The position numbers and the translations under genes were made by a program. A DNA stretch of 12,645 nucleotides from assembly GCA_030691435.1 (NCBI GenBank), contig JAUYEK010000264.1:1-12645 (forward strand), written 5' to 3'. This document shows, piece after piece, positions 6,235-12,645 of this stretch (positions are counted from its first letter, which is position 1; the number at the start of each line of letters is the position of its first letter). The stretch is from Sulfuricella sp. (GTDB lineage: Bacteria; Pseudomonadota; Gammaproteobacteria; Burkholderiales; Sulfuricellaceae). The notes under the pieces were generated by a model, which worked only from the letters and a program-made list of their open reading frames with translations, did not search any database and was not told where the DNA came from.

Positions 6235-6990
6235 TTAACTCGCTATGGCGTAATCTGTTTCATCGTCAACCTGCGTGAGCTGCACGCCAGCGTCCCTGAT
6301 GGCTTGCAGCTTGTTCGCCAGCGCGGTTCGTATCGGCTCGTAGTCCGCTTGCGGCGGGGGGTAGCCTTGCCATCCTTCCGGCGTGTGGGTGTCCAGGTTG
6401 TAATAGGCATAAGGGGCGACCTTGTCCTCGATGTCTTCCGTCACGATGGTCAGCCGATAACCGCTGAAAATGGCGGGTTCGCCCGTCTCGTGGGGGACGA
6501 CGCTGTCTTCGAAGTCGATAAACTGGTTGTCCGTTTCCTGAAGGTAACCCGGCAATGACGCGAGCAAATCCACGATTTGCAGATGCGACAATTTCGCTGC
6601 CTGGGTGCTGGTCGCATGCAGGTAATCTTCGTGGTTGATTTCCCAGCGCGCAACGGCAACCTGCCGCTCGTTTTCCACCTGGCCGGAAAACAAACCGCGA
6701 ATATTCACCATGTCGGAAATGTTCACGCAAAACATTTCAGGGGTCAGTCCTTTCAGGTCGAACCGGGCCAACTCGGCGGAAGGCAAAACCTCAATATAGC
6801 TTGCCCAGCCGGAGCCCTTGCGCACCAGGCCATGCTTGACCTGGTAGTGCAGGATCAGGGTCTTGCCCTGGATGGTGATGAGTATTTTTTTCAAGATTGC
6901 TTCTTCAGATCGGGGATTTTGCGCGCGGATGCGCTCTATTTCAGGCTGAAGTATAACAATGCCTGGCATCCAGTGTTGCCGGTTTCGCAA
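6235..6990 (-). CDS. Unrecognised soluble protein
   Basis: I do not recognise this protein (251 residues from TTG 6990, or 244 from ATG 6969). It has no signal peptide or membrane segment and is acidic, especially at the C-terminus (VDDETDYAIAS). A beta-rich N-terminal part (ILITIQGKTLILHYQV, then WASYIEVLPSAELARFDLKG) leads to a long segment with TPEMFCVNISDMVNIRG and LSHLQIVDLLASLPGYL, then EPAIFSGYRLTIVTEDIED. The C-terminal part is YYNLDTHTPEGWQGYPPPQ followed by a helix. TTG 6990 has AGGA 12 bases upstream; ATG 6969 has no ribosome binding site that I can see, so the start is uncertain. It runs in the same direction as rdgC, which has a separate promoter, and diverges from the MYG1-family gene. 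The continuous frame and ordinary composition support a real gene. Confidence 0.72.
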   Translation of the reverse strand: MRNRQHWMPGIVILQPEIERIRAQNPRSEEAILKKILITIQGKTLILHYQVKHGLVRKGSGWASYIEVLPSAELARFDLKGLTPEMFCVNISDMVNIRGLFSGQVENERQVAVARWEINHEDYLHATSTQAAKLSHLQIVDLLASLPGYLQETDNQFIDFEDSVVPHETGEPAIFSGYRLTIVTEDIEDKVAPYAYYNLDTHTPEGWQGYPPPQADYEPIRTALANKLQAIRDAGVQLTQVDDETDYAIAS

Positions 6991-7000
6991 CTTGATTTGC

Positions 7001-7014
7001 TATCCTGGAGGATA
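7001..7014. promoter_or_regulatory. Palindrome in the divergent gap, possible operator
   Basis: TATCCT-GG-AGGATA is a perfect 6+6 inverted repeat in the 61-base gap between the divergent starts at 6990 and 7052. It overlaps GATAAT (7011-7016), a possible -10 for the plus-strand gene. The ten bases TATCCTCCAG recur at about 7069-7078 inside the downstream gene. A second near-palindrome, GGTCGGTCACC, lies at 7020-7030. The position fits an operator, but nothing identifies a regulator. Confidence 0.3.
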
Positions 7015-7051
7015 ATAGTGGTCGGTCACCGAAAATTCAGAAAGAGGTAAC

Positions 7052-7969
7052 GTGTCGAATCTTTATTCTATCCTCCAGCGCCCTGGCGCTGTTGCAGCCA
7101 CCCACTCCGGGTCCTTTCATGCCGACGATGTGCTGGCGGCGGCGACATTGCGCCTGGTGAATCCGGCTTTGTCGATTCTGCGCACGCGCGACCAGGAACA
7201 GCTGGACACAGCGGATATCCTGTTCGATGTGGGGCGTGTTTTTGACCCGGCGACCTGCCGCTTCGACCACCATCAACTGGAGTACAAGGAAGCGCGCGAA
7301 AACGGCATCCCTTATAGTTCGTTTGGCCTGGTATGGCGTGAACTGGGGGCGCAGCTTTGTGAGTCGGCAGCCGCGGCGTCCAGGGTCGATCGCTGGTTGG
7401 TGCAAGGCGTGGATGCCATGGATTGCGGCATTACCTTGAGCAAGGAAACCCTGCCCGTCACGCTGATGTCCATTTCCACGGTCCTTGGGGGTTTCAATCC
7501 CGGCTGGCAGGATGTGACATCTGCTTCAGCCAGGAACGAGGCCTTCGAACGTGCCGTCAGTATGGCGACAGTCGTTCTGCAAAACACGATCAGGGACGCA
7601 AACGGATTTGAAAAGGCGCGCGCCGCTGTGGCGCAAGGGGTTTTGCTGGAAGCCGGGAGGTTGCTGGTGCTGGAGCACGACGCGCCGTGGAAGGATACCG
7701 TATTGGGATCGCCTGAGTACGAGCACCTTCTGTACGTGATTTCCCCCGATGCCCAGGCGAAATGGCATGTGACCGCCGTTCCGGATGGCGCGGGAAGTTT
7801 CAATAACCGAAAATCCCTGCCTTCAGCCTGGGCCGGGCTGGACGGCGAAGAACTGGACGCCGTCATCGGCATGAAAGGTTGCGTGTTCTGCCATAGGGGG
7901 CGCTTTGTCGCAGGACACAAGACGAAAGACGGGGCGATGGAAATGGCGCGGTTGGCCTTGCGGGATTAA
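7052..7969 (+). CDS. MYG1 family (UPF0160) DHH-like metal-dependent nuclease
   Basis: This 305-residue protein starts at GTG 7052, with AAAGAGGT 4-5 bases upstream as a good ribosome binding site. The family motifs are in order: THSGSFHADD (17-26), ILRTRD (42-47), ILFDVGRVFDP (56-66), RFDHHQ (70-75), VDRWLVQGVDAMDCG (112-126), GFNPGW near 147, and a C-terminal GMKGCVFCHRGRFVAGHKT segment. The HAD, DVG and DHH residues form the metal site shared with DHH phosphoesterases. Human MYG1 is a 3'-5' exonuclease acting on RNA in nucleus and mitochondria. Bacterial members are little studied, so RNA hydrolysis is expected but not shown. It is a single gene, converging on rsmB with a repeat between. 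Confidence 0.9.
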   Translation: MSNLYSILQRPGAVAATHSGSFHADDVLAAATLRLVNPALSILRTRDQEQLDTADILFDVGRVFDPATCRFDHHQLEYKEARENGIPYSSFGLVWRELGAQLCESAAAASRVDRWLVQGVDAMDCGITLSKETLPVTLMSISTVLGGFNPGWQDVTSASARNEAFERAVSMATVVLQNTIRDANGFEKARAAVAQGVLLEAGRLLVLEHDAPWKDTVLGSPEYEHLLYVISPDAQAKWHVTAVPDGAGSFNNRKSLPSAWAGLDGEELDAVIGMKGCVFCHRGRFVAGHKTKDGAMEMARLALRD

Positions 7970-7982
7970 AAAACGGCAGGGC

Positions 7983-8113
7983 GTAGGTTTAGGTTGGGGT
8001 GAGCAACGTGAACCCCACCAGAAGTAGGCGACACTCCCATGCCGGAATCGCGGCATAGCGGACATTCCCGGCGGTGTTGCGTTGGGGTTCGCTACGCTCA
8101 CCGCCAACCTACG
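7983..8113. repeat. Long inverted-repeat element between convergent genes
   Basis: The left arm (7983-8018, CGTAGGTT...GGTTGGGGTGAGCAACG, then GAACCCCA) and the right arm (about 8079-8113, whose complement reads CGTAGGTTGGCGGTGAG, then CGTAGCGAACCCCA) match with a 3-base insertion and a few changes. The 60-odd bases between hold a smaller hairpin, ATGCCG...CGGCAT (about 8039-8056). The element nearly fills the 176-base gap between the MYG1-family gene and rsmB, and could act as a two-way transcript end. No transposase or ORF lies inside. Confidence 0.8.
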
Positions 8114-8145
8114 TCTTCTGCGCCCATTAACGCGTAGATGGGTCG

Positions 8146-9405
8146 CTAACTCTTTCTTTCCATCACCGCAGCAAAGAACCCGTCTGTGCCATGCAGGTGC
8201 GGCACGAGCTTGAAGTATTTGCCCGTGTCCAGCGGGATATTCTGCTGCGCCAGAACCTCGCTGGCGGCATGCAATTCGAATTCCGGATGCGTGGCGAGGA
8301 AGGCTTCGACGACCTGCTCGTTTTCCTCTTCAAGGATGCTGCAAGTGGCGTACACTAGCCGTCCGCCGACTTTGACCAGGCGCGCGGCGGCGGCGAGGAT
8401 GGCGGCCTGTTTCTCCGTCAGTTCCTCGATATCCTGCGGTTTCTGGCGCCATTTGAGATCGGGGTTGCGGCGCAGGGTGCCGAGCCCGCTGCATGGCGCA
8501 TCGACCAGCACGCGGTCGAGCTTGCCGGCGAGGCGCTTGATCTTGATGTCGTTTTCGTTGCTGATCAGCTGGGGGTGCAGGTTGGACAGGCCGGAGCGTT
8601 TCAGGCGCGGCTTGAGCTGGGTGAGGCGCTTTTCCGACACGTCGAAGGCATAGATCCGCCCCTGGGAATGCATCAGCGCACCCAGCAGCAGGGTCTTGCC
8701 GCCGGCTCCGGCGCAGAAGTCCGCGATCATCTCGCCGCGTTTCGGCGCAACCAGGTAGCCGAGCAACTGGCTGCCCTCGTCCTGCACTTCGATCTTGCCG
8801 CTGAGGAACAGGGGGTGGCGGTTGATCGCCGGTTTTTCCATGATACGCACGCCGACCGGGGAATACGGTGTCGCTTCTGCTGGGATGCCGTCACGCTTCA
8901 GGATCGCCAGCACTTCATCGCGGTTGGCGCGCACGGTGTTGACGCGCAGATCAAGCGGGGCGGAATGCTGCATGCCGCGCGCCAGGGCGAGAATTTCCTC
9001 TTCCGGCATGCGAGCGACCAGTCTTTCCGTCAGCCAGTCGGGGAAGTCCACCCGTACCGCCAATGGCAGATCGTCTGTGGGCACCGCCTTGACCTGCTTC
9101 AGCCATTCGCTTTCATCCTTGTGCAACAGCGGCTCCAGTTCGCGCAGGCTCAGGCCCTGCACCTTCGCCAGCAAGGCCAGAATCAAATGGCGCGGCGAGG
9201 TGTGGGGCGCGGCAAGGTGCTCCAGCAGGCGCTTGCGGCGCAGCACGGCATACACCGTTTCGGCGACGAAGGCGCGATCCTTGGGGCCCAGCTCGTGGTT
9301 GCTGCGGAAATAGCGGCTCAAGCTCGCATCGGCCGGATGGGTCAGCGGCAGGATGTCGATCAGGGCATGCACGGCATGGCCGAGGCGGGTAGCGGAGAGT
9401 TGCAT
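8146..9405 (-). CDS. rsmB: RsmB/NOP-family 16S rRNA (cytosine-C5) methyltransferase
   Basis: This 419-residue protein (E. coli RsmB has 429) has an N-terminal NusB-like helical region (RYFRSNHELGPKDRAFVAET, 31-50), the family signature LDLRVN at 151-156, and a Rossmann-fold SAM domain. Visible are EVQDEGSQL (206-214), motif I DFCAGAGGKT (229-238), motif IV DAPCSGLG (302-309) with the release cysteine Cys305, and motif VI ATCSILEEENE (353-363) with the nucleophile Cys355. It transfers methyl from SAM to C5 of a cytosine, most likely in 16S rRNA. It lies apart from the usual fmt/def neighbours and instead ends the purM-purN-DUF3108 run. Many betaproteobacteria carry more than one RsmB-like protein, so the exact target, and thus the symbol, is less sure than the reaction. 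Start supported by TTGGAA about 8 bases upstream. Confidence 0.85.
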   Translation of the reverse strand: MQLSATRLGHAVHALIDILPLTHPADASLSRYFRSNHELGPKDRAFVAETVYAVLRRKRLLEHLAAPHTSPRHLILALLAKVQGLSLRELEPLLHKDESEWLKQVKAVPTDDLPLAVRVDFPDWLTERLVARMPEEEILALARGMQHSAPLDLRVNTVRANRDEVLAILKRDGIPAEATPYSPVGVRIMEKPAINRHPLFLSGKIEVQDEGSQLLGYLVAPKRGEMIADFCAGAGGKTLLLGALMHSQGRIYAFDVSEKRLTQLKPRLKRSGLSNLHPQLISNENDIKIKRLAGKLDRVLVDAPCSGLGTLRRNPDLKWRQKPQDIEELTEKQAAILAAAARLVKVGGRLVYATCSILEEENEQVVEAFLATHPEFELHAASEVLAQQNIPLDTGKYFKLVPHLHGTDGFFAAVMERKS

Positions 9406-9432
9406 GGTTTCGTTCCAAGGTTAGGGGTAAGG

Positions 9433-9510
9433 GGTGAGGGGTGAGGCGAAAGGTCAAAAGCAGCACCGTCGCCGGTTTTCCGCCTCACCTCTAACGCCTC
9501 ACCCCTCACC
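9433..9510. repeat. Inverted repeat supplying the stop of the second DUF3108 gene
   Basis: A perfect 16-base inverted repeat, GGTGAGGGGTGAGGCG at 9433-9448 and its complement at 9495-9510, is flanked by extra GGGGTAAG/GAGGTGAGGCG-like partial copies (9421-9432, 9481-9494). The right arm overlaps the last bases of the DUF3108 gene: the TGA at 9508-9506 is part of the repeat. It separates that gene from rsmB (100 bases), so it may form a strong mRNA hairpin between the two. Confidence 0.8.
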
Positions 9511-10489
9511 GTTCATCTAATTCGATCTCGTTCGCCAGCAGCACCAGCCCATCGCCGTCCTTGTCGATCTGGCTGATTTTGACCGGCAGGTAATGGTAGT
9601 CGGCGGCGAGCCAGACTTCGGTATCTTTTTCCCCCTCTTCGCGATGTTTGCCGAGGTGCAGGGTGTTCAGTACGCCCATCGGGGTTTCCAGCGCTTCTGC
9701 CACAACCCACCAGGCATAGCTGTCGAGTTTTCTGCCATTGGTCACCTGCAATTTCACGGAGCTGGTCTGCGGCGGGGCGAAGGCGAGCTGGTACATGAAG
9801 CTTAACAGATCCTGGGTTCCTTCCGGCAGTTTCAGGGTCTGTTTGCCGTCGCCGCTGGCGAGGGTGAGTGTCATGGTATTCCAGTCGAATTCGGCGGTGT
9901 CGGTCTTGTCTGCGCCGCCTTTCCCCCGCTCCACCCGGTAGTCAGAGGGTTTCAGCCCGGCTGGCGTGATTTCACCCCGGCTCTCCTGGATGTGCTTGCC
10001 GGAAGCGAACAGGGAGAACAGGCCGCTGGCTTCGGCCACGCTGGAAATGGTATAGCGCTCCCCGTCGAGTTTCCAGACCTGCTCGGCTCGGCCCACCCGC
10101 ATGCCGTTCAGTCCCTTGAATACGGTGAACCGGGTCGTTACCCGCTGCGGCATGGCGGGCGGTGCCGGGGCGGCAGGCTCGGGTTCCACGGCAGGAGGCG
10201 GCGTTTCGGCGAGCGCTGGTGCGACATGGGGTTGGACCTCGGGCGCAGGTGCGGCTTCCGCGGGCGGGGCGGGGATTTTTTTCACGGGGCTGGGTTTTTG
10301 TTTTGTGGCACGCGGCGGCTTGGGCGTTGCCAGCCTCGTCGGCGAAGGAGGGGGGCTGAGCTTGGCCTCCAGAACCGGAGCGGGAGCCAGGCTGACGGGC
10401 AGGGAGAAATGCGGGCCCAACAACAAGGCGAGGTGCGTCACCAGGGAAAGCCCCAGCACCCAAAGAAGTTTTTTTACCTGATCCGGCAT
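9506..10489 (-). CDS. DUF3108 protein with TonB-like membrane anchor and proline-rich linker
   Basis: This 327-residue protein has a short positive N-terminus, one membrane segment (about 8-27, LLWVLGLSLVTHLALLLG), a Pro/Ala-rich extended linker (about 30-115, with repeated KP, PAPP and EPEP), and a C-terminal DUF3108 domain (about 116-327). The architecture implies an inner-membrane protein with a periplasmic beta-rich domain, like TonB in outline but without a TonB C-terminal domain. The domain aligns with the neighbouring paralogue: EGTQDLLSFMYQLAFAPP against PGTQDRISLQYQFMFAPP, and TEVWLAADYHYLPVKI against TEIWLAKKRHFFPVRI. DUF3108 function is unknown; an envelope role is inferred. The ATG at 10489 lies only 8 bases from a large repeat and has no Shine-Dalgarno sequence that I can see, so the insertion may have changed its expression. 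Confidence 0.85.
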   Translation of the reverse strand: MPDQVKKLLWVLGLSLVTHLALLLGPHFSLPVSLAPAPVLEAKLSPPPSPTRLATPKPPRATKQKPSPVKKIPAPPAEAAPAPEVQPHVAPALAETPPPAVEPEPAAPAPPAMPQRVTTRFTVFKGLNGMRVGRAEQVWKLDGERYTISSVAEASGLFSLFASGKHIQESRGEITPAGLKPSDYRVERGKGGADKTDTAEFDWNTMTLTLASGDGKQTLKLPEGTQDLLSFMYQLAFAPPQTSSVKLQVTNGRKLDSYAWWVVAEALETPMGVLNTLHLGKHREEGEKDTEVWLAADYHYLPVKISQIDKDGDGLVLLANEIELDER

Positions 10490-10496
10490 GGAGTTG

Positions 10497-10574
10497 GTAG
10501 GGTGGGCACGTTTTTGTGCCCACGCGGAATAGCATCCACTGACCGCGTGGGCACAAAAAACGTGCCCACCCTAC
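10497..10574. repeat. Near-perfect 32-base inverted repeat between the DUF3108 paralogues
   Basis: The left arm (10497-10527, GTAGGGTGGGCACG, T5, GTGCCCACGCGG) and the right arm (10543-10574) are reverse complements that differ only by one extra T. They leave a 15-base centre. Each arm is also a hairpin by itself (GTGGGCAC / GTGCCCAC around the T-run), so the element can fold as one long stem or as two small ones. The TAG at 10573-10571 that ends the upstream DUF3108 gene lies in the outer end of the right arm. The GTAGGGTGGGCACG type of element is common between genes of many proteobacteria. Confidence 0.9.
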
Positions 10575-11272
10575 ATATCCCCCTCAAAAGCCAGGGAGGT
10601 CAGGTTCTGTTCCAGCTTGCCGCCATTGTGTTCCTCGACGATGATCCGAACCGGAAAAAAGTGGCGCTTTTTTGCCAGCCAGATTTCGGTGCCGTCCTCG
10701 TCTGCGGTTCGTTGCTTGACCAGATGGATTGTCTGGAATTGCCCTGCCGGCGTGGGAATTTTTTCTTCCCCGACCAGTTTGTAATGGTAGAGGTTGAGTT
10801 TCTTGCCGGTGGTCATGAACAGCCGGATATCCTCCTTGCCCGGCGGCGCGAACATGAACTGGTACTGCAGGCTGATGCGGTCCTGGGTACCGGGTTCGAG
10901 GGCGACACTCCCGGTTCTGCCGTCGAAGCTGTGGGTGAGGTTCATCTTCTCCCAGTCGAAATCTGCCTGGACGGTCTTGGCCGGATCGGCGGCGCGATGA
11001 TGCTCGAAATGCCGTGGGCGCAGGCCATGGTCGGTCACGTCCCCGCTGCTGATCAGGCGGATTTTTCCCTTCATAAAAATGGCGTATATGCCGATGGCGG
11101 AGGTGACGCTTTCGAGCTGATAGCGGCCCTCGGCCTGTTTGAAGCTTTCAGTGATGGTGCCGATTTGCTGGCCTTGCTTGGTGAGGCTGTAGGTGGCGGC
11201 AATCTGCTGCGGGGCAGCGGCCAGCGCCGCACCCATCCACAGGCTGCACAGCGCGGCCAATAGCCGCGTCAT
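10571..11272 (-). CDS. DUF3108 protein, exported
   Basis: This 233-residue protein starts at ATG 11272, overlapping the purN stop as ATGA, with GGAAG 4 bases upstream. The GTG at 11284 is less likely. A signal peptide ([19 protein letters not shown]) is followed directly by DUF3108: QIAATYSLTKQGQQIGTI, the paralogue-matching GIYAIFMKGKIRLISSGD, FDWEKMNLTH, GTQDRISLQYQFMFAPP, KKLNLYHYKLVGEE and TEIWLAKKRHFFPVRI. It is therefore predicted to be a free periplasmic protein, while its downstream paralogue is membrane-anchored. The function of the family is unknown. The coupling to purN suggests co-expression rather than a role in purine synthesis. Its stop codon is formed by the edge of the adjoining repeat (last residues EGDM). 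Confidence 0.88.
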   Translation of the reverse strand: MTRLLAALCSLWMGAALAAAPQQIAATYSLTKQGQQIGTITESFKQAEGRYQLESVTSAIGIYAIFMKGKIRLISSGDVTDHGLRPRHFEHHRAADPAKTVQADFDWEKMNLTHSFDGRTGSVALEPGTQDRISLQYQFMFAPPGKEDIRLFMTTGKKLNLYHYKLVGEEKIPTPAGQFQTIHLVKQRTADEDGTEIWLAKKRHFFPVRIIVEEHNGGKLEQNLTSLAFEGDM

Positions 11273-11925
11273 TGCGCTTCCCACGGCGAGCGCAATGACG
11301 TTTCGCGCAACGCCATATCAACGGTCTGCTGGTTTTGCAGGATGACGTTGCCATCCGGGGTGACGCTCAGCCGGTCTTCGGCAAACCAGCGGATCGCCTG
11401 GGGGTAGATCTTGTGCTCCTGTTCCAGCACCCGTGCGCCCAGGGTTTCTTCGGTGTCGCCGGGCAGTACCGGCACGGCTGCCTGGACGATGATCGGCCCC
11501 TTGTCGAGGTGGGGGGTGACGAAATGTACCGTGCAGCCATGGATCTTCACTCCCTCGCTCAGGGCGCGGGCGTGGGTGTTGAGGCCCGTGAATGCCGGCA
11601 GCAGCGAGGGGTGGATATTGATCAGCCGGCCATTGTAATAGTTGACGAAGTTCGGCGTGAGGATACGCATGAAGCCCGCCAGTACCACCAGGTCGGGGTT
11701 GAAGTAGGCTATCCTGGCGGCCAGGGCGGCGTCAAATTCCTCGCGGGTTTCGTGGTCGCGGTGGTTCAGCGCATGGGCGGGAATGCCGTGCTGCCTGGTG
11801 ATTTCCAGGCCGATGGCGTGGGGGTTGCTGCTGATGACCGCGGCGATTTTGACCGGCAGCCTGGCCTCCAGGATCGCCTGCATGTTGCTGCCGCGCCCGG
11901 AGATGAGGATGACGATGGATTTCAT
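11269..11925 (-). CDS. purN: Phosphoribosylglycinamide formyltransferase
   Basis: This 218-residue protein (E. coli PurN has 212) starts at ATG 11925, overlapping the purM stop by ATGA. A longer open frame to 12066 lies inside purM and is discarded. It shows the N-terminal [15 protein letters not shown] phosphate-binding loop (4-18) and the catalytic set Asn103/His105 in [11 protein letters not shown] and Asp141 in [20 protein letters not shown] sequence ([13 protein letters not shown], 134-146). PurN transfers the formyl group of 10-formyl-tetrahydrofolate to glycinamide ribonucleotide, the third step of IMP synthesis, in the cytoplasm. The purM-purN order and overlap are the standard arrangement. 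The two overlap junctions suggest translational coupling down to the first DUF3108 gene. Confidence 0.96.
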   Translation of the reverse strand: MKSIVILISGRGSNMQAILEARLPVKIAAVISSNPHAIGLEITRQHGIPAHALNHRDHETREEFDAALAARIAYFNPDLVVLAGFMRILTPNFVNYYNGRLINIHPSLLPAFTGLNTHARALSEGVKIHGCTVHFVTPHLDKGPIIVQAAVPVLPGDTEETLGARVLEQEHKIYPQAIRWFAEDRLSVTPDGNVILQNQQTVDMALRETSLRSPWEAQ

Positions 11926-12645
11926 TGCACCACGGTCTGGGGCTGCCCTTCGGCGCGCTTCTCGACGCTGCCGATCTGCCATACCGTTTCGCCCGCGTCG
12001 CGCAGCAGCCGCATGGCGCGCTCGGCGTGTTCCGCCGCGACGATCACCGCCATGCCGATGCCGCAATTGAAAGTGCGGTGCATTTCCTTCTCGGCCACGT
12101 TGCCTTCCTGTTGCATCCAGGAAAACAGCGGCGGCATGTCCCAGCTGTCTTTCCGGAGCACCGCCGTCAGGTTTTCCGGCAGCACGCGCGGGATGTTTTC
12201 GAGCAGGCCGCCGCCGGTAATGTGGGCCATGCCCTTGACCGGCAGTTGTTCCATCAGCGCCAGCATCGGCTTGACGTAGATGCGCGTCGGCGCCAGCACC
12301 ACGTCGCGCAGGGGGCGGCCGTGGAAATCCGCATTCAGGTCGATGCCGCTGCGTTCGATGATCTTGCGGATCAGCGAATAGCCGTTGGAGTGTGCGCCGC
12401 TGGAGGCGAGGCCGAGCACCGCGTCGCCGACGGCGATGGTCGAGCCGTTGATGAGCTGGTCTTTTTCCGCCGCGCCGACGGCGAAGCCCGCGAGGTCGTA
12501 TTCGCCTGCCGGGTACATGCCGGGCATCTCGGCGGTTTCGCCGCCGATCAGCGCGCAGCCGGCCTGTTCGCAGCCCGCCGCGATGCCATTGATGACCTCG
12601 GTGGCGGTGGCGACATCTAGCTTGCCGCAGGCGAAGTAGTCTAGA
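11922..12645 (-). CDS. purM: Phosphoribosylformylglycinamidine cyclo-ligase, 5' end cut by window
   Basis: About 240 C-terminal residues of PurM (AIR synthetase) are visible, against 345 in E. coli, so roughly the first 105-110 are outside the window. Seen are [11 protein letters not shown] at the right edge, [60 protein letters not shown] and the C-terminal [15 protein letters not shown]. These are the conserved blocks of the ATP-dependent enzyme that closes FGAM to AIR, the fifth step of IMP synthesis. The frame is open from the right edge; internal ATGs such as 12527 are not real starts. The stop overlaps purN by ATGA. Confidence 0.96.
   Translation of the reverse strand, partial: LDYFACGKLDVATATEVINGIAAGCEQAGCALIGGETAEMPGMYPAGEYDLAGFAVGAAEKDQLINGSTIAVGDAVLGLASSGAHSNGYSLIRKIIERSGIDLNADFHGRPLRDVVLAPTRIYVKPMLALMEQLPVKGMAHITGGGLLENIPRVLPENLTAVLRKDSWDMPPLFSWMQQEGNVAEKEMHRTFNCGIGMAVIVAAEHAERAMRLLRDAGETVWQIGSVEKRAEGQPQTVVQ

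Noticed and set aside
8575..9444. 289-codon plus-strand open frame
   Set aside because: Antisense to the rsmB gene, which carries complete SAM and catalytic cysteine motifs; rich in Gln/His/Ala without any recognisable domain.
10497..10574. Intrinsic terminator
   Set aside because: The stem is strong but the T-runs are inside the arms, not after the stem, and the gene downstream is in the same direction and likely cotranscribed; it fits a repeat element better.
9992..11263. 423-codon plus-strand open frame
   Set aside because: Antisense to both DUF3108 genes and across the repeat between them; Gly/Arg-rich and without family features, while the minus-strand frames have signal peptide, anchor and conserved blocks.
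11926..12066. N-terminal extension of purN by 47 codons
   Set aside because: The extension is Arg-rich, lies inside purM, and the ATG at 11925 matches the PurN family start and the ATGA overlap.

Overview
The window looks like chromosomal DNA of a betaproteobacterium, probably of the Nitrosomonadales/Gallionellales type. The reasons are a moderately high G+C content, an RdgC homologue (a family largely confined to beta- and gammaproteobacteria), a purM-purN pair followed by two DUF3108 genes and an RsmB-type methyltransferase, and several families of short inverted-repeat elements in the gaps. The lineage is inferred; there is no rRNA or other phylogenetic marker here.

Left end (1-3161, minus strand): an acetolactate-synthase-like thiamine diphosphate enzyme is followed, 9 bases after its stop, by a GT-A-type glycosyltransferase gene that runs off the window. 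An inverted pair of G+C-rich repeats sits inside the start of the glycosyltransferase gene. It adds an in-frame TAA and, 3 bases later, a new ATG. The pair looks like part of a polysaccharide or nucleotide-sugar locus.

Middle (3162-6990): a secreted SYLF/YSC84-type protein (plus strand), a remnant of a probable YgjP-like metallopeptidase gene, a small DUF2283 protein, a BrnT/BrnA toxin-antitoxin pair with a strong promoter that appears to drive near-leaderless brnT, then rdgC with its own perfect -10 box, and an unrecognised 244-251-residue protein.

Right (7052-12645): a MYG1-family DHH-like nuclease (plus strand) diverges from the unrecognised gene. It converges on a long minus-strand run: purM (5' end cut by the window), purN, two DUF3108 paralogues and an RsmB/NOP-family rRNA m5C methyltransferase. 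purM/purN and purN/DUF3108 overlap by ATGA. The two DUF3108 genes and rsmB are instead separated by inverted-repeat elements that supply the stop codons of the genes upstream.

The most notable theme is five different palindromic repeat types in 12.6 kb, each at or inside a gene boundary, two forming stop codons and one splitting a coding frame. I found no CRISPR array, tRNA, rRNA, transposase or complete novel defence system.
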